Part shown: positions 7,696-16,214 of the stretch, in pieces | Position numbering within the stretch: the first letter of the stretch is position 1 | Layout: every line of letters starts with the position of its first letter | Assembly (NCBI RefSeq): GCF_051132615.1 | Contig: NZ_CP152375.1 | Location: 1,922,001 to 1,986,000 of the forward strand | From: G051132615 sp051132615 | GTDB taxonomy: Bacteria; Pseudomonadota; Gammaproteobacteria; Burkholderiales; Neisseriaceae | Length of the DNA: 64,000 bases | Direction: 5' to 3' | Translations under genes and position numbers: made by a program | The notes under the pieces: model-generated | Seen by the model: the letters and a program-made list of their open reading frames with translations, nothing else | The model's database searches: none | Told to the model about the DNA's origin: nothing

Positions 7696-8148
7696 ATGAG
7701 GTATTTTGTTTCAATAGCATTGTTTTTTGGTGTTTTAAACCCTGTATTTGCACAAGGGAAAACGGTTTCAGATTTTTATTTTGGTAAAGCTGTTTCAAAT
7801 GAGGAGCTTGATACCAGTGCGAAGGAGTTCTCTTTACGTGAAGGTATGGGGTGGTGTTGGGTTGCTCAGTTAAGTGATCATTTGATTGGTAAGCCAATAA
7901 AATCTGTTGAACTGTTTAAGTTACCAGACCAAGGTTCGTTTGAATCTGAAGACGCTAATATGAAAGTTACTTCATCTGCAGATAAAAAAACATGGACTAT
8001 TGTTCAAACAGAAAAACTGGATGAAACACAAATGATTGAGCGATGTTGGTTTTTAGATCCAGAGCTTGATCCTAAGGGTGCATATTTATTAAATGTGAAC
8101 ATTAATGGTGAAGAACAAGTGCCTATTCGTTTTACTGTTGTGGATTAA
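7696..8148 (+). CDS. Exported small protein of unknown function
   Basis: The 150-residue protein has a signal peptide (MRYFVSIALFFGVLNPVFA, cleavage before QGKTV) and a mature domain of about 130 residues containing WCWVAQLSDHLIGKPIKSV and an IERCWFLDPELDPKG segment. The two mature cysteines could form a disulfide. AAGGA lies 7 bases before the ATG. I do not recognise the family. A shared terminator separates it from the convergent gltP gene. It has the size and export signal of a periplasmic inhibitor, but nothing beside it supports such a role. Confidence 0.65.
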   Translation: MRYFVSIALFFGVLNPVFAQGKTVSDFYFGKAVSNEELDTSAKEFSLREGMGWCWVAQLSDHLIGKPIKSVELFKLPDQGSFESEDANMKVTSSADKKTWTIVQTEKLDETQMIERCWFLDPELDPKGAYLLNVNINGEEQVPIRFTVVD

Positions 8149-8165
8149 GGATATTTTTAAGATAT

Positions 8166-8197
8166 AAAAAACGCCTGTTGTAAACAGGCGTTTTTTT
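8166..8197. terminator. Bidirectional intrinsic terminator
   Basis: AAAAAACGCCTGTT (8166-8179) pairs perfectly with AACAGGCGTTTTTT (8183-8196) around a 3-base loop, with T runs on both strands. It ends both the exported-protein gene and the convergent gltP gene. Confidence 0.9.
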
Positions 8198-8204
8198 ATT
8201 GATA

Positions 8205-9548
8205 TTAATTTTGAGGTTTGGTACCCAGCATTTCTTGTTCATACTGTTTTGATTTTTCTACATCAAATTGTTTTTCCCATTTGGCAATAACCAATACGGC
8301 TAATGAGTTACCCAATACATTCACCGCAGTTCTACCCATATCCAAAATACGGTCTACGCCCATAATAAAGGCCAAACCTTCAAGTGGTAAACCAACACTG
8401 GTTAAGGTCGCAGATAAAACGACAAAAGAAACACCTGGCACACCAGCAATACCTTTAGAGGCAATCATTAGGGTGATCACAATAGTGATTTCTTGGACTA
8501 TCGTTAAATCAATACCTGCTAATTGAGCAATAAAAATAACAGCGATACTTTGATATAGGGTTGAACCATCGAGATTAAATGAATAACCAGTTGGGACAAC
8601 AAAACCAGTAATCGATTTTGGTGCGCCATAACTTTCCATTTTTTGGATGATTTTGGGTAATACGGTTTCAGAACTGGCAGTAGAAAAAGCGAGAATCAGT
8701 TCTTCTTTTAAAATGCGAATTAACTTAATAATGCTTAAATTACATAGTCTGGCAATGCCACCTAATACCAATAATGTGAAAACCAGCATTGCACCATAAA
8801 CCAATAATACCAATTTACCCAATGGTAAGAGTGATTCAAAGCCATATTGTGCAACTGTCACTGAAATTAAACCAAATACACCAATAGGGGCGTAACGCAT
8901 GATCATATTGGTTACTTTGAACATGGTGTCAGAAATGGCTTTTAAGACATTAAGTAAAGGCTCTTTTTGTTCTTTGGGAAGAGAGACCAGCCCCATACCA
9001 AAGAATACGGAAAAGAAAATGACAGGTAACATGTCACCTTTTGCCATAGAGTTGATGATATTGGTTGGAATCATGGACAAAATAGCCACCACAATACCAT
9101 GAGGTTTCTCTTGTAGTTCTTGTGAGGTTTGTACATAACCAGAAATATCGCCACCAGGGCCTAATGAACTGATGTCAATTCCTGTACCTGGCTGGAAGAT
9201 ATTGGCGGCACATAGGCCAATCACAATAGCAACGGTGGTGACTATTTCAAAATATAGAATGGTCTTGACCCCTAATGAGCCTAATTTTTTTGCACTGTCC
9301 ATTCCTGCAATACCAACAATGAGTGTTGTGACCACAATGGGTATCACAATCATTTTGATCATGCTGATGAAGATATCACCCAGTGGTTTTAGAAAATTCA
9401 CATGAGCTGATTTATACCATTGATGCAAAGGATGGCTTACATCTGCATTGATGCCATGTAATATCGCACCGACAATAATACCCAAAGCCAAAGCAAATAG
9501 GATTTGCCATGCGAGGTTTCTTTTAAATGCATTAAAAATTTTTTTCAT
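8205..9548 (-). CDS. gltP: Glutamate/aspartate:proton symporter GltP (DAACS family)
   Basis: The 447-residue membrane carrier closely follows E. coli GltP as I recall it. NLAWQILFALALGI opens TM1, and GDIFISMIKMIVIPIVVTTL, STASSETVLPKIIQKM (serine-rich re-entrant loop HP1), GYSFNLDGSTLYQS (TM7 substrate/cation motif), KGIAGVPGVSFVVL (HP2) and GVDRILDMGRTAVNVLGN (TM8) follow. It imports glutamate and aspartate, and perhaps C4-dicarboxylates, with protons. Its location near ppc and aspA suggests a link to aspartate/fumarate metabolism. The 424 bp upstream hold its promoter. Confidence 0.93.
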   Translation of the reverse strand: MKKIFNAFKRNLAWQILFALALGIIVGAILHGINADVSHPLHQWYKSAHVNFLKPLGDIFISMIKMIVIPIVVTTLIVGIAGMDSAKKLGSLGVKTILYFEIVTTVAIVIGLCAANIFQPGTGIDISSLGPGGDISGYVQTSQELQEKPHGIVVAILSMIPTNIINSMAKGDMLPVIFFSVFFGMGLVSLPKEQKEPLLNVLKAISDTMFKVTNMIMRYAPIGVFGLISVTVAQYGFESLLPLGKLVLLVYGAMLVFTLLVLGGIARLCNLSIIKLIRILKEELILAFSTASSETVLPKIIQKMESYGAPKSITGFVVPTGYSFNLDGSTLYQSIAVIFIAQLAGIDLTIVQEITIVITLMIASKGIAGVPGVSFVVLSATLTSVGLPLEGLAFIMGVDRILDMGRTAVNVLGNSLAVLVIAKWEKQFDVEKSKQYEQEMLGTKPQN

Positions 9549-9921
9549 ACTTATTTTTATCCTTTTATTATGATTGCTCCTACACTGTACTTATTCATTT
9601 TGCGATAAATTAAGAACAGTTTTTATTTATGTAAGCTTTATTTTTTTATAGCTTATTTTTATTTGAAGCAGAAAATATATTATTTTTTTTAAAAACAATA
9701 TATTCAGCTTTTTGATGAATTTTCAAAAAGCTGCTGATTCTACCACTAAATAGGCTTTTTTTGTAACTTACCCATTGTGGTTAACATAAGCATTTGTGGG
9801 ATTATTTATGTTCGATGATAAAAGAATTTAGATGATGGGGCCAAATTTTGCTGTAACTAAATAAAATTTATAATATTTTATATTTTTTTTATTTGTTATG
9901 AATCTATATTTTTTTAATAAT
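9549..9921. other. AT-rich upstream region of gltP
   Basis: This stretch lies between the gltP start and the ppc terminator on the same strand and contains no gene-sized frame. It must carry the gltP promoter; no single -35/-10 pair stands out among the A/T runs. A perfect hairpin at 9705-9733 is listed separately. Confidence 0.5.
9705..9733. repeat. Perfect inverted repeat upstream of gltP
   Basis: CAGCTTTTTGA (9705-9715) and TCAAAAAGCTG (9723-9733) are exact reverse complements around a 7-base loop. There is no adjacent T run, so it is not a standard terminator. It could be a leader hairpin or operator for gltP, whose start is about 160 bp away. Confidence 0.45.
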
Positions 9922-9954
9922 AAAAAATAAGGAAGCTACTGCCTCCTTATTTTT
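9922..9954 (-). terminator. Intrinsic terminator of ppc
   Basis: AAAAAATAAGGAAGC (9922-9936) pairs with GCCTCCTTATTTTT (9941-9954) with one mismatch. It begins 18 bp past the ppc stop codon and has an A/T tract on the minus-strand 3' side. Confidence 0.75.
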
Positions 9955-9972
9955 AGTCCTTAAAATAATAGC

Positions 9973-12681
9973 TTAGCCTGTGTTTCTTAAACCTTGGGCA
10001 ATACCATTAATGGTGGCATGAATTTGGCTTAGAATATGCTCGTTGTTAGGTTCCGTTCTTAATCGTTTTAATAATTCAATTTGAATCCAGTTTAATGTGT
10101 TTAAATAGGGTAAACGTAATGCTAAAGAACGCGCTAAGGTACGATTATCTTGTAGTAAATCAGTCGCTTGAGTGATATCCAGTAATGCTTGTTTGCTGCG
10201 CTCATACTCTGCTTCTAAACGTAAGAAAATCTCTTTTGCGGTCTCTGGATTTTTACTTAATACGGTATAAGCTTTGGCAATTTGGGTATCCACTTTTGCT
10301 AGAACTTGTTCCATATTAGAGAGCATGGCTTGGAAAAATGGGCTATGAGACCAAATATCTTGTAATTGTTGGATAATGTGTGGCTGTTCTTTTTTTAATT
10401 GTTCAACCGCACTGCCAAAACCATACCATGCAGGTAGCATTAATCTGTTTTGGGTCCAAGAAAATACCCAAGGAATGGCACGTAGATCCTGAATTTTCGT
10501 CAAGGATTTCCGACTTGCTGGGCGTGAGCCAATATTAAGGCTGGCAATTTGCTCAATTGGAGAGGTCTGTAAAAAATAATCAATAAAGTCAGGATGGGTG
10601 ATCAATGCACGATAAGTACTAAAAGCATGGTCAGACAAAGATTGCAATAAGTTATGATCAGGCTCTTGCCCTTGTACGGGTAATAAAGTTGCCTCTAATG
10701 TGGCAGCAACAAGTGTTTCTAGATTTCGTTGTGCATTGTTTGAGTCAGCGTATTTAAAGGTAATCACTTCACCTTGTTCGGTGATCCTAATTTGCCCGTT
10801 TACGCTATGTGCAGGTTGAGCCAAAATCGCTTGATAAGCAGGTCCGCCTCCACGACCAACGCTGCCTCCTCGGCCATGAAATAACCGTAGTGTCACTTGA
10901 TGTGCCTGAGCTGTTTTAACGAGTGCTTCTTCTGCCAAATAAAGGGACCATTGGCTGGTCACATAACCACCGTCCTTATTACTGTCAGAGTACCCAAGCA
11001 TGATTTCTTGAACATTTTGGACACTGCCTAATAAAGCTCTATACCAAGGTAGATCAAATAAAGCTTCCATAATATTACTGGCGTTTTTTAGTGCTTCAAT
11101 TGTTTCAAAAAGTGGCACTATATTAATACTGGTTTGTGGGGCAATTGGGTCTGTTTTTAATAAGCCAGTCTCTTTTAAAATCAAGGCTAAAGCCAAAATA
11201 TCGCTTAAGTAATCGCAGTTAGAAATAATGCTTTGCCTGATGGCTTGTTGGCCATATTTTTGTTTAATGATGTATGCTGTATGGAAGATATCCAGCTCTG
11301 TTTTGACTTCTTCGCTGTATTCAGTATAAGGAGAAAATAGAGGACGAGTCGTTTTTAACTCTCTAATCAATACAGCTTGTTTTTCTTCTTCATTTAAAGA
11401 TAAATAATCTTCTAATCCCGAATGGGTAAATAACTCAGCAACAGTTTGTGCATGTTTTTGAGCGTGTTGGCGCAAATCAAGAGGCATTAAATAAAACTCG
11501 AACAAGCTGACACTGCGAATCAACTTGGTTAATCGTCCCATTGCTAAAAAGGTACTGCCATTATTCATAAGCGAATTTTTTAATGTATCTAAATCTGCTT
11601 TGAATTCTGCTGCATTCGCATAAGGTTTACCTAAGCCAAAATGAGAGCTTAATTGTGCGCCTAATGTTTTGCCTGTAGCAATTGTTCTGGCTAAGATAAA
11701 TGCAATTGCTTTGCGATAAGGTTCTTCTTCACGAGCGATACTTTTGTCTGGTGATTGATCCGCTAAGGCCAATACAGCTTCATCAACGTCTACTCTACGT
11801 ACAGAAACGGACAGCTCTTTATATAATGACTTAAGTTCTTTTCTATAAAAATGGAAAAGGGTTTGTGCCTGTTGTTTAAATGCATGATTTAATACATCTG
11901 CTTTAACAAAAGGATTGCCGTCTCTGTCTCCGCCAATCCAACCCCCAATATGGATGATATTAGGTAGTGTCAGGTCGGTAGAGATTTTTTTCAGCTTTTT
12001 ACTTAAATTACGATAAAGTTTAGGCAGTGCTTCAAAAAAGCTTAATGGAAAATAAGCAATCCCATTATCGATTTCATCGAATACGGTCATTTTAAAATGA
12101 CGCGTCTCATCACTTTGCCAAAGAGTCAATAAAGCAGACAACAAGGCTTCTTCAATATTGCCTTGGTCTTCTTTGCTTAAGTTAGGTAAGTTATAAGCTT
12201 CCAGTAAATGATGAATTTTGCGCAGTAAATCTAAAATGGTTTGCCGTTGTACTTCAGTTGGGTGTGCCGTTAATATGGCGCCAATATGAGTATGATTTAG
12301 TGTATCTTGTAGCGTTTTTTTGTCTATTTGAGCCAGTTCAATTTTTTTTAAAGCGTCTTCAATGCTTCCTGTCGGTGGTGTTGAACCTGAGCTTTCATGA
12401 ATACGCCTGCGTCGTTCATGGTGCATGTCTTCTGCTAGATTTAAAACTTGAGCAAAAATACTGCACGCATGTATCAGTTCCTCTGTTTGTGAGGGAGATA
12501 AGGTGGCCAATAATGAAGCTAATTTTTCCTTATCTGGATTTGTTTGATTGAGTAGTTTGAAAATTTGTAAAGATGGCGAACTCATCTTCTCAGTCATAAT
12601 GGCGTGTAAGGCCTGACTTAATAATTGTACATCTTTTAATAAGGGAACATCTTTTTCAGAGCTTAATACAGTGTTTAACAT
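9973..12681 (-). CDS. ppc: Phosphoenolpyruvate carboxylase
   Basis: Ppc carboxylates PEP to oxaloacetate, refilling the TCA cycle. The 902-residue length and all signatures fit: LTAHPTEVQRQT (catalytic His), GGWIGGDRDGNPFV, the glycine-rich loop FHGRGGSVGRGGGP, EQGEVITFKY, GSRPASRK, AIPWVFSWTQNR and the C-terminal RNTG. It is a soluble cytosolic enzyme, usually a tetramer activated by acetyl-CoA and inhibited by aspartate. It is divergent from aspA, so the two genes sharing an upstream region make and break aspartate-family C4 acids. Confidence 0.97.
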   Translation of the reverse strand: MLNTVLSSEKDVPLLKDVQLLSQALHAIMTEKMSSPSLQIFKLLNQTNPDKEKLASLLATLSPSQTEELIHACSIFAQVLNLAEDMHHERRRRIHESSGSTPPTGSIEDALKKIELAQIDKKTLQDTLNHTHIGAILTAHPTEVQRQTILDLLRKIHHLLEAYNLPNLSKEDQGNIEEALLSALLTLWQSDETRHFKMTVFDEIDNGIAYFPLSFFEALPKLYRNLSKKLKKISTDLTLPNIIHIGGWIGGDRDGNPFVKADVLNHAFKQQAQTLFHFYRKELKSLYKELSVSVRRVDVDEAVLALADQSPDKSIAREEEPYRKAIAFILARTIATGKTLGAQLSSHFGLGKPYANAAEFKADLDTLKNSLMNNGSTFLAMGRLTKLIRSVSLFEFYLMPLDLRQHAQKHAQTVAELFTHSGLEDYLSLNEEEKQAVLIRELKTTRPLFSPYTEYSEEVKTELDIFHTAYIIKQKYGQQAIRQSIISNCDYLSDILALALILKETGLLKTDPIAPQTSINIVPLFETIEALKNASNIMEALFDLPWYRALLGSVQNVQEIMLGYSDSNKDGGYVTSQWSLYLAEEALVKTAQAHQVTLRLFHGRGGSVGRGGGPAYQAILAQPAHSVNGQIRITEQGEVITFKYADSNNAQRNLETLVAATLEATLLPVQGQEPDHNLLQSLSDHAFSTYRALITHPDFIDYFLQTSPIEQIASLNIGSRPASRKSLTKIQDLRAIPWVFSWTQNRLMLPAWYGFGSAVEQLKKEQPHIIQQLQDIWSHSPFFQAMLSNMEQVLAKVDTQIAKAYTVLSKNPETAKEIFLRLEAEYERSKQALLDITQATDLLQDNRTLARSLALRLPYLNTLNWIQIELLKRLRTEPNNEHILSQIHATINGIAQGLRNTG

Positions 12682-13024
12682 GGGTTTACTCTTTAAAATG
12701 ATTCAAATAAAAAAAAGGTTCAGTAAAAGGTATAGAACCTTGAAGAGAAATGACAATATCGACTATTATCAAGCCATATAGCTTTCGATTGCAAGCCAGA
12801 TACGCATTCAATACATTAATAGGTTAAATTTTGTTATAAAAATTGAATAAGTGTTTTAGTGATAACATTTATATGTTCTAATAACTTAAATAATCATGGG
12901 TGATTATTGACGTAAAACAGGGTTGATTTAAGATTATATTGTAAAATGTATGTTGTGAAATAAGAGACTGATTTAAACTATATTCAGTTTAATTAACTTA
13001 ATTAGGAAATATGAAGAGAAAGAT
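12682..13024. other. Divergent promoter region between ppc and aspA
   Basis: The 343 bp between the two divergent starts contain no gene. They are AT-rich and carry a perfect 8+8 inverted repeat (12889-12908) that runs into a TTGACG hexamer at 12907-12912. No convincing full promoter pair could be fixed by eye. Confidence 0.5.
12889..12908. promoter_or_regulatory. Candidate operator upstream of aspA
   Basis: AATAATCA and TGATTATT are perfect inverted half-sites separated by TGGG. The right half overlaps TTGACG, a possible -35 of aspA. The site does not match the FNR consensus (TTGAT-N4-ATCAA). The regulator is unknown. Confidence 0.35.
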
Positions 13025-14452
13025 ATGTCACATAATATAAGAATAGAAGAAGATTTATTGGGGCAACGTGAGGTGCCTAATGATGTGTATTATGGTATTC
13101 ACACTTTAAGGGCAATAGAAAATTTTCAGATCAGCCAAACGTCTATCAATGATGTGCCTGAATTTATCAGAGGTATGGTGACAGTTAAAAAAGCTGTTGC
13201 GTTAACCAATAAAGAGTTAGGTGCATTAAAAGCAGAAATTGCAGATATTATTGTACAAGCCTGTGATCAAATTTTAGAGCAAGGTAAGTGTATGGATCAG
13301 TTCCCTGTGGATGTTTATCAGGGAGGGGCAGGAACATCAGTTAACATGAATACCAATGAAGTTATTGCCAACATTGGATTAGAGTTGATGGGGCATAAAA
13401 AAGGGGAATATCAATATCTGCATCCAAATGATCATGTTAATGAAAGTCAGTCTACAAATGATGCTTACCCAACAGGGTTTCGTATTGCTGTTTATCGTTC
13501 TATTTTACAATTGATTACAGCAATTGAAGCATTAAAAGAAGGTTTTGAGCAAAAAAATATAGAGTTTAAAGATGTGGTTAAAATGGGGCGTACCCAATTA
13601 CAAGATGCTGTACCTATGACGTTGGGGCAAGAATTTCATGCTTTCAGTATTTCTTTAAAAGAAGAAATCAAAAACATTCTTCATACTGCACAGCTTTTGC
13701 TAGAAGTAAATTTGGGTGCAACAGCAATTGGTACAGGTATTAATACACCAAAAGGATATCAAGCTTTAGCTGTACAAAATTTAGCTAAGGTTTCAGGTTT
13801 GTCTTGTGTACCAGCAGAGGATCTAGTAGAGGCTACTTCCGATTGTGGTGCCTATGTGATGGTTCATGGCGCTTTAAAACGTCTGGCCGTGAAATTATCA
13901 AAAATTTGTAATGACTTGCGTTTATTGTCTTCTGGTCCAAGAGCAGGGCTTAATGAAATTAATTTGCCTGAATTACAAGCTGGTTCTTCCATTATGCCTG
14001 CTAAAGTAAATCCTGTTGTGCCAGAAGTAGTCAATCAGGTTTGTTTTAAAGTTATTGGCAATGATAACTGTATTTGTTTTGCCGCTGAAGCGGGTCAATT
14101 ACAATTGAATGTAATGGAGCCCGTTATAGGTCAGGCAATGTTTGAATCAATCAGTATTTTAAGCAATGCTTGCTATAATTTATTGAATAAATGTGTTTCT
14201 GGTATCACTGCAAACAAAGATGTCTGTACCCAATATGTTCTTAATTCTATTGGATTGGTTACTTATTTGAATCCCTATATAGGTCACCACAATGGAGATA
14301 TCGTGGGTAAAGAATGTGCCAGAACAGGTAAAAGTGTTAAAGAAGTTGTGTTAGAAAAAGGATTTTTGACACAAGAACAGTTAGATGAAATCCTATCTTT
14401 AGAGAATATCCTTAATCCAACTTACAAAACACATATTGTTGCTAAGATATAG
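13025..14452 (+). CDS. aspA: Aspartate ammonia-lyase
   Basis: AspA converts L-aspartate to fumarate and ammonia. The 475-residue protein matches the fumarase/aspartase superfamily throughout: REVPNDVYYGIHTLRAIENF at the N-terminus, GGAGTSVNMNTNEVIAN, the catalytic-serine loop GSSIMPAKVNPVVPE, and VMEPVIGQAMFES. The N-terminus (MSHNIRIEEDLLGQREVP) and the length favour aspartase over class II fumarase. It is soluble and tetrameric. The pairing with gltP (aspartate import) and ppc suggests that aspartate is used as a carbon and nitrogen source. Confidence 0.96.
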   Translation: MSHNIRIEEDLLGQREVPNDVYYGIHTLRAIENFQISQTSINDVPEFIRGMVTVKKAVALTNKELGALKAEIADIIVQACDQILEQGKCMDQFPVDVYQGGAGTSVNMNTNEVIANIGLELMGHKKGEYQYLHPNDHVNESQSTNDAYPTGFRIAVYRSILQLITAIEALKEGFEQKNIEFKDVVKMGRTQLQDAVPMTLGQEFHAFSISLKEEIKNILHTAQLLLEVNLGATAIGTGINTPKGYQALAVQNLAKVSGLSCVPAEDLVEATSDCGAYVMVHGALKRLAVKLSKICNDLRLLSSGPRAGLNEINLPELQAGSSIMPAKVNPVVPEVVNQVCFKVIGNDNCICFAAEAGQLQLNVMEPVIGQAMFESISILSNACYNLLNKCVSGITANKDVCTQYVLNSIGLVTYLNPYIGHHNGDIVGKECARTGKSVKEVVLEKGFLTQEQLDEILSLENILNPTYKTHIVAKI

Positions 14453-14475
14453 GCTTTAAATGAGGAGTTGCGCCA

Positions 14476-14832
14476 ATGAATAATCAGAAAATTAATCCCG
14501 ATGATTTTGTATCATCTGATGATTTTAATGAGAAAAGTTATTGGCGCAAAATTCAAAAATATGCCAAAAAGGCGGGATATGAAGTTGTTCAAAAGTCATT
14601 ATGGCTGTATTTTTCTGCTAGAAGCAGTAAAACACCAGCATGGGCAAAGGCCATTATTTATACTTCGTTAGCGTATTTTGTTTTTCCCTTAGATGCGATT
14701 CCTGATATCCTCCCAGTAGTAGGCTATACAGATGACTTAAGTGTATTGGCTGCAGCCGTTGCCACTGTTGCTTTTTATATTGACGAAGATGTTAAAGCAA
14801 AGGCACAAGAAAAACTAATTCAATGGTTTTAA
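14476..14832 (+). CDS. YkvA family (DUF1232) small membrane protein
   Basis: The 118-residue protein contains the DUF1232 core: WAKAIIYTSLAYFVFPLDAIPDILPVVGYTDDLSVLAAAVATV, with its characteristic proline-aspartate motif (DAIPD...GYTDD). It has one or two hydrophobic segments. GAGG lies upstream of the ATG. It follows aspA by 23 bp and may be co-transcribed with it. The molecular role of this family is unknown. Confidence 0.8.
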   Translation: MNNQKINPDDFVSSDDFNEKSYWRKIQKYAKKAGYEVVQKSLWLYFSARSSKTPAWAKAIIYTSLAYFVFPLDAIPDILPVVGYTDDLSVLAAAVATVAFYIDEDVKAKAQEKLIQWF

Positions 14833-14920
14833 AGTTTTAAACGCTAAAAATATTCATAGTATCTTACATAATCAAAATTAAATCATATATGTCATTAATG
14901 TTGAAGCGATAATTTCTGTT

Positions 14921-14948
14921 TGCAGATATTATAAATTCTGTTAGAATT
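14921..14948 (+). promoter_or_regulatory. Possible promoter of cassette A
   Basis: TTGCAG (14921-14926) and TAGAAT (14943-14948) are separated by 16 bp, just upstream of the first cassette gene. The match to sigma-70 consensus is moderate. Confidence 0.35.
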
Positions 14949-14980
14949 GTTTAAATGATAAGGTAATTTTTGAGGTTTGG

Positions 14981-15568
14981 ATGGAAAAAATATTTTTTTG
15001 CTTTTTAGCAAGTCTCTGCATGACTTTATATGCCAAGAGTCCAGAGTTAACTCAAACTGAACGAGTAGAGGCACTTAAGCAATTTCAAGAGTTTCAAAAT
15101 AAAGTCAAACAAAAAGACATTAAATCATTATATAAAATGATTGATCCAACTGTGTACCGAACAGGGTACCTTGCTAGTGGAGAAAAAGGGCCAGAATTTT
15201 GTCTTGCAGGTGGCAGCAACAATACAAAAATGACAGAAAAAGAAGCCATGCAATGTAAAGATAATATCATAAAAAATTTAAATGACTTATTGCAGGTAAC
15301 TGTCGATTTAAAAAAACAAATACTCATGCCCGCTAAATTAGATGGTGCAAAAAGATTATGTGTTAGAGAGATATCAGGTGGTTTTAAATATACAGCTGAT
15401 GACCCGGTATGGTTACAAAGAAAACTTGGTCTGATTGTTCGCGCCAGTGATGATTATAACCCAAAGAATAAATCTTCATTTGAGGACGGTTGTGTACAAA
15501 CAGCGAGCTATTTCTTTGAATTTAAAAACAGTAAACTGAAATTAGTCTATACACAATATTTACCATAA
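14981..15568 (+). CDS. Exported protein, candidate immunity protein 1 of cassette A
   Basis: The 195-residue protein has a signal peptide (MEKIFFCFLASLCMTLYA, cleavage before KSPEL) and a mature domain with four cysteines (EFCLAGG, MQCKDN, RLCVREI, EDGCVQT), suggesting two disulfides in the periplasm. I recognise no named family. It is followed after 15 bp by a lipoprotein gene and then directly by a large peptidoglycan hydrolase gene, all on one strand. By analogy with X-Tfi/X-Tfe loci of Xanthomonas, where the periplasmic inhibitor gene precedes the toxin gene, it is a candidate immunity protein. That role is inferred from context only. Confidence 0.6.
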   Translation: MEKIFFCFLASLCMTLYAKSPELTQTERVEALKQFQEFQNKVKQKDIKSLYKMIDPTVYRTGYLASGEKGPEFCLAGGSNNTKMTEKEAMQCKDNIIKNLNDLLQVTVDLKKQILMPAKLDGAKRLCVREISGGFKYTADDPVWLQRKLGLIVRASDDYNPKNKSSFEDGCVQTASYFFEFKNSKLKLVYTQYLP

Positions 15569-15583
15569 AAAGGTGAGTCAATA

Positions 15584-16213
15584 ATGTTGAAAAAAGCATG
15601 GGTTCTATTATTTGCGTTTGTACTTGTAGGGTGTGAAGCAAAAGAGATAGAGCAAACACAAGGTAGTTCTGTTGCAAGTTCTCCAAACATTGAAAAAACG
15701 CCAGAGTTAGAACAACAGATACAGCAAAATCAAATAACCGCTTTAAGTGTATCTTGTGATGATGCTCAATTGTCACTTAAGTGTGAGAGCGCTGATCCTC
15801 AGCAGGCTAACTGTACAAAAACTTCTTTATATTTTAAAAACGCTGAGGGCAAAGAAGTATTTGTACCACAACCAGAAGAAATGAAAAAAGATTACACTGC
15901 TAAAGGTGCTGCTTGTGTTCGTTCAGAAGCCAAAAATATGCCTTATTTTGTTGTGGAGTATGGGCAATTACCAACTGGCTGTAACATGTGTGAATGGCAT
16001 TATTTGTATGATATTCATGGACAGCAGCTGACAAAAAATGTGCCCATCTTTTTTAAAGAACAAGATGATCAAACACCAAATAATGAAGAATTTACTAAAT
16101 TAACTGAACAATTGAAACTAAAACTTGTAGAGCTTGATTATGTTAAATGTCGCTCTATTTATGGTGACGTTGATTCAAATGATGATCCATTATGTATTCA
16201 GGAGATAAAATAA
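15584..16213 (+). CDS. Lipoprotein, candidate immunity protein 2 of cassette A
   Basis: The 209-residue protein has a lipoprotein signal, MLKKAWVLLFAFVLVGC, with Cys17 as the lipidated residue and Glu at +2, which predicts outer-membrane sorting. A Q/E/S-rich linker (residues 18-52) leads to a cysteine-rich globular domain (SVSCDDAQLSLKCESADPQ; GCNMCEWHYLYDIHG). No named family is recognised. Its stop is two bases before the start of the 676-residue effector, so translation is tightly coupled. This and the envelope location fit an inhibitor that shields the producer's cell wall. Confidence 0.65.
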   Translation: MLKKAWVLLFAFVLVGCEAKEIEQTQGSSVASSPNIEKTPELEQQIQQNQITALSVSCDDAQLSLKCESADPQQANCTKTSLYFKNAEGKEVFVPQPEEMKKDYTAKGAACVRSEAKNMPYFVVEYGQLPTGCNMCEWHYLYDIHGQQLTKNVPIFFKEQDDQTPNNEEFTKLTEQLKLKLVELDYVKCRSIYGDVDSNDDPLCIQEIK

Positions 16214-16214
16214 T

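Noticed and set aside
8218..9405. Plus-strand frames opposite gltP
   Set aside because: They are antisense shadows of a clear transporter gene with low-complexity I/T/V translations.
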